Shown here: positions 1-5,363 of the stretch, in pieces | Position numbering within the stretch: the first letter of the stretch is position 1 | Layout: each line of letters opens with the position of its first letter | Assembly: GCA_016866645.1 (NCBI GenBank) | Contig: VGLX01000025.1 | Span: forward strand, 1-9,632 | DNA: 9,632 nucleotides | Direction: 5' to 3' | DNA from: Candidatus Woesearchaeota archaeon | GTDB taxonomy: Archaea > Nanobdellota > Nanobdellia > SCGC-AAA011-G17 > VGLX01 | The notes under the pieces: model-generated | Told to the model about the DNA's origin: nothing | Database searches by the model: none | Seen by the model: only the letters and a program-made list of their open reading frames with translations | Program-made: the position numbers and the translations under genes

Positions 1-334
1 CGCAAGGATTGCCATAAGCTAAAGTGTAAAAAACGCCGTCGATGTTGACTTTGTTCCTGCACCAGCTCCTGTCACCTTGCTTCAAAACGCACTGGTTCGG
101 GCAAGTCATGCACTGGACAGCGTTGCCGGTAAGCTTCTTATAATTGTAGACTTCCTTGGACCATTTCCAAAGCTGCTCCGGCGACTGGTTCTCAAAAACT
201 CCTGCACGGTTCTTCAGGATTCTGTTGATAATATACGCGCTGAGGCTGAGCCCAGCTAGCCCTATGGCCGCTTTCTTTATGAAAGACCTCCTGGTTACTT
301 TCTTGTAGAGCAAGTGTCTGAAGTTCTCGACCAT
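1..334 (-). CDS. amrS: AmmeMemoRadiSam-type radical SAM enzyme with Tat signal (5' part, cut by window edge)
   Basis: Only the first 111 codons are present; the gene runs off the left edge. The start is the ATG at 334. Residues 13-34 form a twin-arginine signal: TRRSFIKKA (R15, R16) followed by a short hydrophobic stretch, which implies export or attachment outside the membrane. Residues 74-111 carry CMTCPNQC, then WCRNK, then a YGNPC block, with Cys at 75, 78, 82, 92 and 111. This is the N-terminal pattern of the COG1180 / AmmeMemoRadiSam radical SAM family (related to pyruvate formate-lyase activases). The CxxxCxxC that binds the catalytic cluster would lie beyond the edge, so it is not confirmed. 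The start overlaps the end of the upstream cytochrome-like gene by 40 bases, suggesting one transcript and a shared redox role. The substrate of this family is not established. Confidence 0.8.
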   Translation of the reverse strand, partial: MVENFRHLLYKKVTRRSFIKKAAIGLAGLSLSAYIINRILKNRAGVFENQSPEQLWKWSKEVYNYKKLTGNAVQCMTCPNQCVLKQGDRSWCRNKVNIDGVFYTLAYGNPC

Positions 335-777
335 TTTCTCACCACATAATAAGCGCTGATGCCAGCATGAGCCATGAAAAGAGGAATTATTAAGAAAGAG
401 AACACTGTGTGAATCTGAGCAGCAGAATGCCCTAAGAGCCTTATCGTGCCAATCCTTGAATAGCCCGACAGCATCAAGATACTTACTGACACGAACAGCA
501 GCCAAGCAGACCACCTCGAGATTCTTATGCTGATAGCCGGCTTAGATTCCGGCCTAAGAACTGCCAAGTAAGCAGATGCTAAAAAATGGGCTATGAAAAG
601 TATTAGGAAAACCCAGCAGGAAGGCACATGAACATAAGAAGCTAACGAACGAGGGAATATCCTGTCTACCTGAAACCTGGAAGTCAAAGAATAGCCTGAC
701 AGGAGAAAAACTATCGTGATCATTAACAAAGGCCAGATAATCCTCTTATTCAACTGGAACAACCACTTTTTCAGCAT
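295..777 (-). CDS. Four-helix membrane protein, probable di-heme cytochrome b
   Basis: A 160-residue protein with four predicted membrane helices (about 12-30, 51-73, 90-107, 122-146). Helix 2 region holds H50 and H64 and helix 4 holds H123 and H137; both pairs are exactly 14 residues apart, the spacing used by cytochrome b of the bc1/b6f type to hold two b hemes between two helices. The two halves look duplicated: LSGYS at 26-30 and 103-107, then the His pair, then SAY four residues after the second His of each half. I infer a transmembrane electron carrier related to DUF4405-like or cytochrome b561-like proteins; no exact family is claimed. The ATG at 777 is preceded directly by an in-frame TTG at 780, another possible start. 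The gene overlaps the radical SAM gene downstream, so it may pass electrons to or from that exported enzyme. Confidence 0.7.
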   Translation of the reverse strand: MLKKWLFQLNKRIIWPLLMITIVFLLSGYSLTSRFQVDRIFPRSLASYVHVPSCWVFLILFIAHFLASAYLAVLRPESKPAISIRISRWSAWLLFVSVSILMLSGYSRIGTIRLLGHSAAQIHTVFSFLIIPLFMAHAGISAYYVVRKWSRTSDTCSTRK

Positions 778-800
778 CAAGAAACTGTAGGGTTAGCTGT

Positions 801-810
801 ATTTAAAATT
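801..810 (-). promoter_or_regulatory. TATA box for the cytochrome b / radical SAM operon
   Basis: ATTTTAAAT-type AT-rich box on the minus strand, centred about 27 bases before the ATG at 777, which predicts a transcript starting at or next to the start codon (leaderless). It is the only plausible promoter ahead of the two overlapping genes. Confidence 0.5.
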
Positions 811-836
811 TGTTCTACTGCAAAGGTTACGCAAAC

Positions 837-890
837 GAGGTTTACGTATTCTTTTATCGTAAGGGTGATGATTCCCGCAGGGGCTCGTAA
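837..890 (+). repeat. Dispersed intergenic repeat, copy A
   Basis: One of five related copies in the window. It begins GAGGTTTACG and contains the core CGTAAGGGTGATGATTCCCG at 858-877, followed by CAGGGGCTCGTA. The tail CCC-GCA-GGGG can form a small hairpin and is shared with copy C and, slightly altered, copy B. It lies in the gap between the cytochrome gene and the truncated toxin, both on the other strand. No coding function is supported. Confidence 0.65.
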
Positions 891-915
891 GATTCTCTGT
901 AGAAGAAGCTGTTTT

Positions 916-1026
916 CTAATGCTTGAAAATCTTATTGTGGTGATCAAAGTCCTCAAGCGTCACGGTTTTTGTGTTCTCATCGACTGAAAAAGTGAGGATG
1001 AAATGGACATCGATATTACTTTTCAT
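916..1026 (-). pseudogene. C-terminal remnant of a RelE-type toxin (36 codons)
   Basis: A short open frame overlapping the last codons of the antitoxin gene: its ATG at 1026 lies within the antitoxin's final codons, as in a normal coupled antitoxin-toxin pair. The peptide contains VHFILTFSVDE and ends EDFDHHNKIFKH. That is the last two beta strands and the DFDHHxxIY-type tail of an archaeal RelE-fold toxin family normally of about 80-95 residues. The N-terminal helices and central strands are missing, and no other frame upstream supplies them because the antitoxin occupies that DNA. Most likely an internal deletion removed most of the toxin and left the reading frame joined to a new ATG. It could still make a 36-residue peptide, but toxicity is unlikely. 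Confidence 0.6.
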
Positions 1027-1255
1027 ACCTCTTTCTAAGATTCTCCACAGTTCCTACTTTGATAGACGGCTGTTTATGTATCTTCAAAGCTTTCTTAGCA
1101 TACTCAGACCTAAGCCCAGGTTCCAAGATGGCATCTTCATACTCTTCCACCACGACGTTTATCGCTTCAGATTTATCCCTTAGGCCATATTTGGCTTTTA
1201 TTATGTTCAAAATCCTATTCGAATGTTCTGTTATGTTTATTATTGCTTGTACCAT
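1016..1255 (-). CDS. DUF2683-like antitoxin
   Basis: A 79-residue protein beginning MVQAIINITEHSNRILNIIK, then KYGLRDKSEAINVVVEEYE. This matches the small archaeal DUF2683-type proteins that form the antitoxin half of RelE modules: an N-terminal ribbon-helix-helix-like DNA-binding part followed by a charged C-terminal tail (residues about 50-79) that would wrap the toxin. The ATG at 1255 is preferred over the GTG at 1264 and ATG at 1261 because AGGTGA sits 6-7 bases before it and family members start MVxA. It is preceded by two phased operator-like repeats and a TATA box, suggesting self-repression. The following toxin gene is reduced to 36 codons, so this is close to an orphan antitoxin. The DNA-binding function is inferred from family and context. 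Confidence 0.7.
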   Translation of the reverse strand: MVQAIINITEHSNRILNIIKAKYGLRDKSEAINVVVEEYEDAILEPGLRSEYAKKALKIHKQPSIKVGTVENLRKRYEK

Positions 1256-1265
1256 GTACATCACC

Positions 1266-1300
1266 TTAATACGGTATTAATATGGCATTAATATATAAAC
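1266..1300 (-). promoter_or_regulatory. Antitoxin promoter with two phased operator repeats
   Basis: TTAATACGGTATTAA at 1266-1280 is a perfect palindrome with a one-base centre. A second near-copy, TTAATATGGCATTAA at 1277-1291, overlaps it, so the two sites repeat every 11 bases, one helical turn. Immediately beyond is the minus-strand TATA box (TTTATATATTAAT, 1287-1299). A repressor bound here would cover the start of transcription, which fits autoregulation by the antitoxin. Confidence 0.6.
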
Positions 1301-1341
1301 GTTTCGGTTCCTAACGCCAAAATACAACATATCAAACAGGA

Positions 1342-1446
1342 TTTAAGAATTAGTATAAATTATCTCGCACGGATTTTGTGAATGATTTCCGGGTTCTTTT
1401 GATAAGAAAAGCCCAAGTTCTTTTAAGAATCAGAAGTTTTAAATAA
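1342..1446 (+). promoter_or_regulatory. glpK upstream region with TATA box and a duplicated promoter-like segment
   Basis: GTTTTAAATAA at 1436-1446 is a good TATA box about 30 bases before the glpK ATG, predicting a very short leader. A similar stretch occurs earlier: ATTTAAGAATTAGTATAAA at about 1341-1359 resembles TTTTAAGAATCAGAAG plus TTTTAAATA at 1421-1445, so there may be a second, upstream promoter or a local duplication. No gene is visible between the two. Confidence 0.4.
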
Positions 1447-1471
1447 TTCCCAAGGAATCCTGGTTTATGAA

Positions 1472-2911
1472 ATGAAGTACGTGCTAGCAATAGACCATGG
1501 GACTACCGGGACGACAGGGCTGTTAATCGATAAAGAATCTAACATAGCCGCGAAGGCTTATTCTGAGTTCCCGCAATCCTACCCTAAGCCCGGATGGGTC
1601 GAGCACGATCCTAAGGCTATCATGCGGACCGTTCACAAAGTGATAGAAGAGCTGTCAAAAGACAAGGACGTAGAAGCCATAGGGATTACGAACCAGAGGG
1701 AAACAGTCGTGATGTGGGACAAGAACACGCTCGAGCCGGTGCACAACGCGATAGTATGGCAGTGCAGAAGGACAGCAGACATCTGCGAAGGTATGAAACG
1801 GCAAGGCCTTGAAAAGAAGATAAGAGAAAAGACAGGACTGCCAGTAGACGCCTACTTCTCAGCCACGAAAATAAGATGGCTGATGGACAACGTAAAAGAA
1901 GCCAGCCATAAAGACGTGATATGCGGAACAATAGACACATGGCTAGCATACAACCTAACAAAGAAACACGTGACAGACTCTACTAACGCCTCAAGGACCA
2001 TGCTCTACAACCTGAACAGCCTAGAATGGGACGAAGAAATATTACAAGAGCTAAGAATCCCGAAACACATCCTGCCAGAAGTCAAGTCGTCAAGCGAAAT
2101 CTACGGCTACACCAAAGTGAACGGCAAGGACATCCCGATAGCAGGCATAGCCGGAGACCAACAAGCAGCCCTAATCGGACAGTTATGCTTCGAAAAAGGC
2201 ATGGCAAAAAACACTTACGGCACAGGAGCGTTCACACTAATGAACACAGGCGAAACTGCAGCAAAGTCAGAAAAGCTGATAACCACGATCGCCTACAACC
2301 TAAGCGGAAAAACGAGCTACGCCCTAGAAGGAAGCGTCTTCATAGCCGGCGCAGCAATCCAATGGCTCAGAGACGAGCTAGGAATCATAAAAGACGCGGC
2401 AGAAACAGAAGGATTAGCCCAGTCAGTCGAGGATAACGGAGGAGTCTACTTCGTACCCGCACTAACCGGACTAGGCGCGCCACACTGGGACATGTACGCC
2501 CGAGGCCTGATAATAGGGCTCACCAGGGGCACAAAAAAAGCGCACATAGCAAGAGCAGCACTAGAATCATTAGCCTACCAGACAAAAGACGTAATAGACG
2601 TCATGCAAAAAGAATCAAAAACCAAACTGAAACAACTAAAAGTCGACGGCGGAGCAGCCAAAAACGACTTCTTGTTACAATTCCAGGCAGACATCCTAAA
2701 CCAAAACGTAGAAAGACCCAAAAACGTAGAGACTACTGCTTTAGGAGCAGCATACCTCGCAGGACTGGCAACAGGCTACTGGAACAAAAAAGAAGAAATA
2801 ACAAAAGAAGCTGACAAGACATTCACGCCTACGATGGAAAAAGAAGAAAGAAAAAACTTACTAAAAAACTGGAAAGAAGCAGTAAAAAGAAGCAAAAACT
2901 GGGCGAAATAA
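1472..2911 (+). CDS. glpK: Glycerol kinase
   Basis: Full-length FGGY-family sugar kinase of 479 residues (bacterial GlpK is about 500). It transfers phosphate from ATP to glycerol to make sn-glycerol 3-phosphate in the cytoplasm, feeding lipid or central carbon metabolism. Visible signatures: phosphate loop DHGTTGTTG at 8-16; glycerol-binding GITNQRET at 71-78 (R76, E77), W96, Y128 in DAYFSATK, and AGDQQAALIGQL at 227-238 (D229, Q230); then YGTGAF at 249-254. The C-terminal nucleotide domain has VDGGAAKNDF and VERP...TTALGAAYLAGLA, and the protein ends like E. coli GlpK (NWKEAVKR). The loop has DHGTT instead of the usual DQGTT. The ATG at 1472 overlaps a tiny ATGAAATGA frame at 1467. No glycerol facilitator or glycerol-3-phosphate dehydrogenase gene is beside it, so it stands alone. 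Confidence 0.95.
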   Translation: MKYVLAIDHGTTGTTGLLIDKESNIAAKAYSEFPQSYPKPGWVEHDPKAIMRTVHKVIEELSKDKDVEAIGITNQRETVVMWDKNTLEPVHNAIVWQCRRTADICEGMKRQGLEKKIREKTGLPVDAYFSATKIRWLMDNVKEASHKDVICGTIDTWLAYNLTKKHVTDSTNASRTMLYNLNSLEWDEEILQELRIPKHILPEVKSSSEIYGYTKVNGKDIPIAGIAGDQQAALIGQLCFEKGMAKNTYGTGAFTLMNTGETAAKSEKLITTIAYNLSGKTSYALEGSVFIAGAAIQWLRDELGIIKDAAETEGLAQSVEDNGGVYFVPALTGLGAPHWDMYARGLIIGLTRGTKKAHIARAALESLAYQTKDVIDVMQKESKTKLKQLKVDGGAAKNDFLLQFQADILNQNVERPKNVETTALGAAYLAGLATGYWNKKEEITKEADKTFTPTMEKEERKNLLKNWKEAVKRSKNWAK

Positions 2912-2917
2912 GAATTA

Positions 2918-2974
2918 GGGGTTATCGTATTCTCTTAACGTAACGGTTGATCGCTCCCACAGGGCTCGTACGTG
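2918..2974 (+). repeat. Dispersed intergenic repeat, copy B
   Basis: The most diverged copy: GGGGTTATCGTATTC, then the core CGTAACGGTTGATCGCTCCC, then ACAGGGCTCGTACGTG. It fills the convergent gap between glpK and the minus-strand small gene, beginning a few bases after the glpK stop. CCC-ACA-GGG matches the CCC-GCA-GGG of copies A and C, and CTCGTACGTG is close to the CTAGTACGTG end of copy C. Confidence 0.6.
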
Positions 2975-2999
2975 AAAACTACATTTTACATGAGAAAAA

Positions 3000-3188
3000 T
3001 CATCTTGAAGGCTTTTTATCCCCTCTGATATACTCGACCTGATCTTTCGTCAAGCCGACACGCCTAGCGTTCTCCACCTGGGAGTCTATAAGCACTTTCT
3101 GATGCTTCGACCAGTCATCATGGCTTATGACATAATCTGCCCACCTGTCTACTGCCTGCATTCTCTGCTCATCATGCTTTGATATCAT
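3000..3188 (-). CDS. Small protein paired with nucleotidyltransferase (unknown function, possible antitoxin)
   Basis: A 62-residue, charged and largely helical protein starting MISKHDEQRMQAVDRWADYV and ending GDKKPSR. No known domain is recognised with certainty. The ATG at 3188 lies inside the last codons of the nucleotidyltransferase gene (overlap of 17 bases); a TTG at 3194 is an alternative. Such tight overlap means translational coupling and usually a functional pair. Because the upstream gene resembles AbiEii/MNT-type nucleotidyltransferases, this may be the neutralising partner or an accessory subunit. There is no RHH or AbrB DNA-binding motif, so it would not obviously repress its own promoter. 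Confidence 0.6.
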   Translation of the reverse strand: MISKHDEQRMQAVDRWADYVISHDDWSKHQKVLIDSQVENARRVGLTKDQVEYIRGDKKPSR

Positions 3189-3756
3189 TTTCAAACCTTC
3201 TGGTGTACTCTTCTATCCTGCTCTTATCTAGGTTCTTAAAAACCTTTTCTAAATGCCTCGCATCCTCTAAATCCTTCCTGCCTTTCAAAACAGCCCTTTT
3301 GTAGGCTATTTCAATCTCTATAGTCCCGAAATATACATTTCTCCCTTTAAGCTTTGCTGTTATTCTATTGTTCAACGTCTCTTTCTGCCTTGGAGTTTTT
3401 GCAAGCTTTATCTCCAAAGTTAGCAAAGGAAAATCTTTTTCCCAGATCCTTATCGCCAAGTTGTCCTGCAAATAATCATCGTAGAGGCTTTTAGGATTGT
3501 CGACTGTGAAATCATAGTTGTTTTCTTTAACCTCTTTGTACAGCCTCTCAAACTTTTCGTAGCTTATCTCTTCTATGAACAGGTCTATGTCCTCTGTCGC
3601 TCTGCTCCTTCCGAAGAATATTGAGACGTAGCCTCCGACTATCACGTACTTCGTATGCTTCTCTAGGATATCAAGAAGTTTGAAGAGGAATTCATCAATT
3701 TGGTTTATCTCCTTGTCTATGATGATTTCCCTGTTTTTGATTTCGAACTCAGGCAT
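3172..3756 (-). CDS. AbiEii/MNT-like nucleotidyltransferase
   Basis: A 194-residue protein of the DNA polymerase beta-like nucleotidyltransferase fold. The motif VIVGGYVSIFFGRSRATEDI at 38-57, continuing to D58, gives GG followed by the metal-binding DxD (D56, D58); LLTLEIKLA around E115 is a likely third acidic position. AYKRAVLKGRKDLEDARHL at 151-169 matches the lysine and KDxxD region typical of AbiEii-type and related archaeal proteins. These enzymes transfer a nucleotide to RNA or protein and several act as toxins in abortive-infection systems. Here it forms a two-gene unit with a 62-residue partner that overlaps its 3' end. A TATA box lies about 28 bases before the ATG. Whether this is a toxin or a housekeeping tRNA-type modifier cannot be told from sequence; the toxin reading rests on its context among TA modules. 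Confidence 0.75.
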   Translation of the reverse strand: MPEFEIKNREIIIDKEINQIDEFLFKLLDILEKHTKYVIVGGYVSIFFGRSRATEDIDLFIEEISYEKFERLYKEVKENNYDFTVDNPKSLYDDYLQDNLAIRIWEKDFPLLTLEIKLAKTPRQKETLNNRITAKLKGRNVYFGTIEIEIAYKRAVLKGRKDLEDARHLEKVFKNLDKSRIEEYTRRFENDIKA

Positions 3757-3779
3757 GCTATTACCATTTCTTCTTTAGG

Positions 3780-3789
3780 TTTATAATTC
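3780..3789 (-). promoter_or_regulatory. TATA box for the nucleotidyltransferase pair
   Basis: Minus-strand AATTATAAAC centred about 28 bases before the ATG at 3756, predicting a leaderless or near-leaderless transcript. It drives both overlapping genes, since there is no gap for a second promoter. Confidence 0.5.
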
Positions 3790-3861
3790 TTACGCACACG
3801 CCTGTCCAGTTGTCCATTACTTACTGTTTTACCGAAGGAAAGAATGTGAATGTTTTACGGA

Positions 3862-3987
3862 TTTGCCGGAGACTTTCCTATTTGAGGTTATTAGAACTCG
3901 GTTCCGTAAGGGTAATCGTTCCCGCAGGGGCTAGTACGTGTGAACATTCGGAAAAATCCGGAAAACTTCTCTTTTTCTCTCGGCAAA
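3862..3987 (+). repeat. Dispersed repeat copy C inside an inverted-repeat-bounded element
   Basis: Copy C proper is 3884-3940: GAGGTTATTAGAACTCGG, the core CCGTAAGGGTAATCGTTCCC, then GCAGGGGCTAGTACGTG. It is bracketed by TTTGCCGGAGA (3862-3872) and TCTCTCGGCAAA (3976-3987), which are reverse complements except for one extra T. A local hairpin CGGA-AAAA-TCCG lies between copy C and the right arm. The element sits in the 310-base stretch between the divergent nucleotidyltransferase and AbrB-RelE genes (3757-4066); besides this element that stretch holds only the two promoters and the AbrB operator. An open frame through 3810-3992 has no ribosome binding site and no recognisable product. Confidence 0.55.
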
Positions 3988-4026
3988 ACTGATAAAGACA
4001 TTGTAATGCCTTTTAAGATAGAAACG

Positions 4027-4054
4027 TTTATAAACTAGGTAAGATTAATCTTAC
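4027..4054 (+). promoter_or_regulatory. TA operon promoter with perfect palindromic operator
   Basis: TTTATAAAC at 4027-4035 is a TATA box. Four bases downstream is GTAAGATTAATCTTAC (4039-4054), a perfect 16-base palindrome that lies where transcription would begin. GGTGAGG follows at 4057-4063 as ribosome binding site. The arrangement is what is expected for repression by the AbrB-type antitoxin encoded just downstream. Confidence 0.65.
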
Positions 4055-4066
4055 TTGGTGAGGAAA

Positions 4067-4333
4067 ATGGACATGGCAATAACCAAAATGAGCTCAAAAG
4101 GACAAATCGTAGTACCAGTAGAAATGAGAGAAGACATAAAAGAAGGCGAAAAGCTAGTGGTAATCAGAAACGACCACCAGCTGATAATAGAAAAAATAGA
4201 CCAAGTAAGCAAAATCCTCAAAGAAGACCTCGAATTTGCCAAGAAAACCGAAGAAGCCTGGAAAAGCTACGAGAAAGGAGAGTTCAAGAGCATGGACTCC
4301 AAAGACTTCTTGAAAAAACTAAAAAAATGGTAG
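4067..4333 (+). CDS. AbrB/MazE-type antitoxin
   Basis: An 88-residue antitoxin. Residues 4-45 (ITKMSSKGQIVVPVEMREDI, then EGEKLVVIRNDHQLIIEKI) are a swapped-hairpin AbrB/MazE DNA-binding domain. The tail (EEAWKSYEKGEF...DFLKKLKKW) is the amphipathic region that binds RelE toxins in archaeal pairs. GGTGAGG at 4057-4063 lies before two possible starts, ATG 4067 and ATG 4073; the spacing fits 4073 slightly better and the family start allows either. It overlaps the toxin gene by 7 bases, so translation is coupled. Binding to the palindrome at 4039-4054 would repress the operon and be relieved when the antitoxin is degraded. The AbrB fold joined to a RelB-like tail is a known archaeal combination. 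Confidence 0.88.
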   Translation: MDMAITKMSSKGQIVVPVEMREDIKEGEKLVVIRNDHQLIIEKIDQVSKILKEDLEFAKKTEEAWKSYEKGEFKSMDSKDFLKKLKKW

Positions 4334-4575
4334 CCTTAGACTTCAGCCCCAAGTTTGAAAAAACACTCAAGAAAATAAGAGACCATGGCTTAAAGGACAA
4401 GCTGAAGAAACAAATCGAAAAGATCATCAAAAATCCTGAAACAGGAAAACCTATGAAATACGCCCGAAAAGGAACAAGGGAAGTCTATATCCCCCCATTC
4501 AGGCCGTCATATTCATACATACAAAATGAGAACAAGATAGTTTTCTTAGCCTTATACCACAAGGACGAGCAGTAA
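4327..4575 (+). CDS. RelE-family mRNA interferase toxin
   Basis: An 82-residue RelE/ParE-fold toxin of normal length. Helices at 7-36 (PKFEKTLKKIRDHGLKDKLK) are followed by the beta sheet KGTREVYIPPFRPSYSYIQ and IVFLALYHKDEQ. Basic and aromatic residues R51, R59, Y64, Y77, H78 and K79 are of the kind used by RelE toxins to cut mRNA on the ribosome. The start codon overlaps the antitoxin's final Trp and stop (AAAAAATGGTAG), giving a 4-base-type coupled arrangement. It looks intact, unlike the truncated RelE at 916-1026, which belongs to another subgroup. A dispersed repeat (copy D) begins 29 bases after the stop. Confidence 0.87.
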   Translation: MVALDFSPKFEKTLKKIRDHGLKDKLKKQIEKIIKNPETGKPMKYARKGTREVYIPPFRPSYSYIQNENKIVFLALYHKDEQ

Positions 4576-4603
4576 ACCAAAAGCCACGAAAACGCGACAA
4601 GAA

Positions 4604-4700
4604 AGAAGACTGATTCTTTGAGGTTATTAGAACTCATTTCCGTAATGGTAATCATTCCCGAATTGCTGTTAAGGGTTGACCGGGAAGAACAGGGTGGAAA
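4604..4700 (+). repeat. Dispersed repeat, copy D (long form)
   Basis: Ungapped match to copy E (7151-7247) over 97 bases, 81 identical by hand count. It includes AGAAGACTGATTCTTTGAGG, TTAGAACTCATTTCCGTAATGG and GTTAAGGGTTGAC. The first 10 bases correspond to the final codons and stop of the nuclease gene in copy E, yet here they lie outside any gene. CCC and GGG around GAATTGCTGTTAA can pair. It sits between the convergent RelE toxin and zinc-ribbon genes. Confidence 0.75.
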
Positions 4701-4788
4701 TGTTAAACCTTACAGATTTATTCAGATTCTTGAGATTCTTCAAATGCGTCTTCTATTTCCTTGGTTTTAAACCTTTCTAGCTATTCAT

Positions 4789-5325
4789 TTATCTTATCTT
4801 TGGAAGTGGTGTTTCGCGTGCCATCTTGAATAGCGTTTCTCTTTCCTTGAACATTGCTGAAGCTTTTTCTTTATCGCAACAGTGAGGGCACCAGCGGCCT
4901 CTTCTTATAGTGTAGATGTCTGCGTCCCAGATATGCCCGTTCTTACACTTCCACGTAAGCTTTACTGAGCCTTTAACGTACTTGTCTGATAAGCATTCAC
5001 CGCCGCGCCTCTGGGCTAGTTCTTTCAGTTCGTTAATAACTCTACCTACCCAGTCTAAGTGTAATAGCTCTCTTTTCTGTTTGAAATACTCCTTATCTTT
5101 CTGTTTAGCTATCCTTCTTGCCTGTTTCTCAGCAAGACGCCTGTCCCAAGCGCAGCTAGGACAGAATAAGTAATTTTTTCTGACAACTTGAGGCGTAGCC
5201 TTCAATACATGGCCCTCTTTACACTGCCAAGTCAGCTTGTTACGAACACTAACATACTTAGAAGACAAGCACCTGCCGCCCATACGGCTAGCAAAGTTAT
5301 GCATGTCTTTAATAGACAACTTCAT
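4789..5325 (-). CDS. Tandem zinc-ribbon (treble-clef) protein
   Basis: A 178-residue protein made of two copies of a zinc-binding unit. Unit 1 (about 11-60): GGRCLSSKYV, then LTWQCKEGH (C35, H39), then FCPSC (C55, C58). Unit 2 (about 103-151): GGECLSDKYV, then LTWKCKNGH (C127, H131), then WCPHC (C146, C149). The two are joined by a basic helical linker (61-100) and followed by a charged tail. The unit resembles treble-clef zinc ribbons found as DNA-binding parts of nucleases and as stand-alone proteins in archaea and large viruses; no catalytic domain is present here. I infer nucleic-acid binding. The ATG at 5325 has AGGGGTG at 5334-5340 as ribosome binding site and an AT-rich promoter (TATATAGTTTATAT) at about 5364-5380. 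Confidence 0.7.
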   Translation of the reverse strand: MKLSIKDMHNFASRMGGRCLSSKYVSVRNKLTWQCKEGHVLKATPQVVRKNYLFCPSCAWDRRLAEKQARRIAKQKDKEYFKQKRELLHLDWVGRVINELKELAQRRGGECLSDKYVKGSVKLTWKCKNGHIWDADIYTIRRGRWCPHCCDKEKASAMFKERETLFKMARETPLPKIR

Positions 5326-5363
5326 TATTGCGCCACCCCTAACATTTTATTGTTAAACTTTAA

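Noticed and set aside
77..259. Plus-strand 60-codon frame at the left edge
   Set aside because: It lies antisense to the Tat-signal radical SAM gene, which has recognisable motifs; this frame has none.
866..872. GTGATGA in copy A resembling a box C of a C/D guide RNA
   Set aside because: The motif is not kept in copies B to E and no paired box D with correct spacing is seen.
2026..2436. 136-codon frame overlapping glpK
   Set aside because: Shadow of glpK in another frame, rich in Arg and His with no family resemblance; glpK is unmistakable in the main frame.
3810..3992. 60-codon plus-strand frame running through repeat copy C
   Set aside because: It is open only because the repeat is poor in stops; it has no ribosome binding site or TATA box, and no similar full frame exists at the other copies.
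4576..4763. In-frame continuation after the RelE toxin stop, and a matching open frame in copy E, suggesting that repeats D and E encode a peptide
   Set aside because: Several frames on both strands stay open through the repeats, changes between D and E do not favour silent positions in any frame, and copy B has stops. The data do not support coding.
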